From Saprospiraceae bacterium (GTDB taxonomy: Bacteria; Bacteroidota; Bacteroidia; Chitinophagales; Saprospiraceae): a DNA stretch of 5,238 nucleotides. Position numbers and translations under genes: made by a program. The notes beneath the pieces are model-generated. The model made no database searches and was not told the origin of the DNA. It saw only the letters and a list, made by a program, of their open reading frames with translations. The stretch spans positions 1 to 5,238 of the forward strand of contig JAHDBO010000153.1 of the NCBI GenBank assembly GCA_020630355.1, in the 5' to 3' direction. Shown here in pieces: positions 5,238-5,238 of the stretch (positions within the stretch are counted from its first letter, which is position 1; each line of letters begins with the position of its first letter).

Positions 5238-5238
5238 T

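Overview
The window reads as a piece of a Bacteroidota chromosome. The signs are AT-rich gene-free stretches, start codons without strong Shine-Dalgarno sites, a TTTA-N19-TAACTTTG promoter candidate, an OmpA-type peptidoglycan-binding domain of a form I associate with Bacteroidota, and a PrmA with the motif VLDYGTGTG. I cannot fix the family from sequence alone. The jelly-roll plus OmpA protein makes me lean, weakly, towards the Saprospiria/Cytophagia side.

Layout. 1-985 (minus): the N-terminal 328 residues of a subtilisin-family (S8) serine protease, cut by the left edge. It has no signal peptide and includes the catalytic Asp and His. 986-1602: a 617-bp AT-rich gap between divergent genes, holding three degenerate 7-bp tandem arrays, several small hairpins and promoter candidates. 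1603-2826 (plus): a complete acyl-CoA dehydrogenase that looks like a glutaryl-CoA dehydrogenase. 2827-3017: a weak hairpin, a strong intrinsic terminator, and the leader of the next gene. 3018-4298 (plus): an exported envelope protein with an N-terminal jelly-roll-like region, a Lys/Pro-rich linker and a C-terminal OmpA-like domain. The longer open frame from 2934 begins directly on the terminator's T-run and is probably not the real start. 4299-4418: convergent intergenic region with a likely bidirectional terminator and a fourth 7-bp array. 4419-5237 (minus): ribosomal protein L11 methyltransferase PrmA, apparently full length, starting one base from the right edge.

The genes do not form one pathway. 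The terminator after the dehydrogenase, the convergent terminator after the OmpA protein and the divergent gap suggest four separate transcription units: proteolysis, amino-acid or acyl-CoA catabolism, envelope anchoring and ribosome modification. I see no mobile element, CRISPR array, RNA gene or defence operon. The most unexplained signal is the 7-bp periodic sequence shared by two intergenic regions about 3 kb apart.
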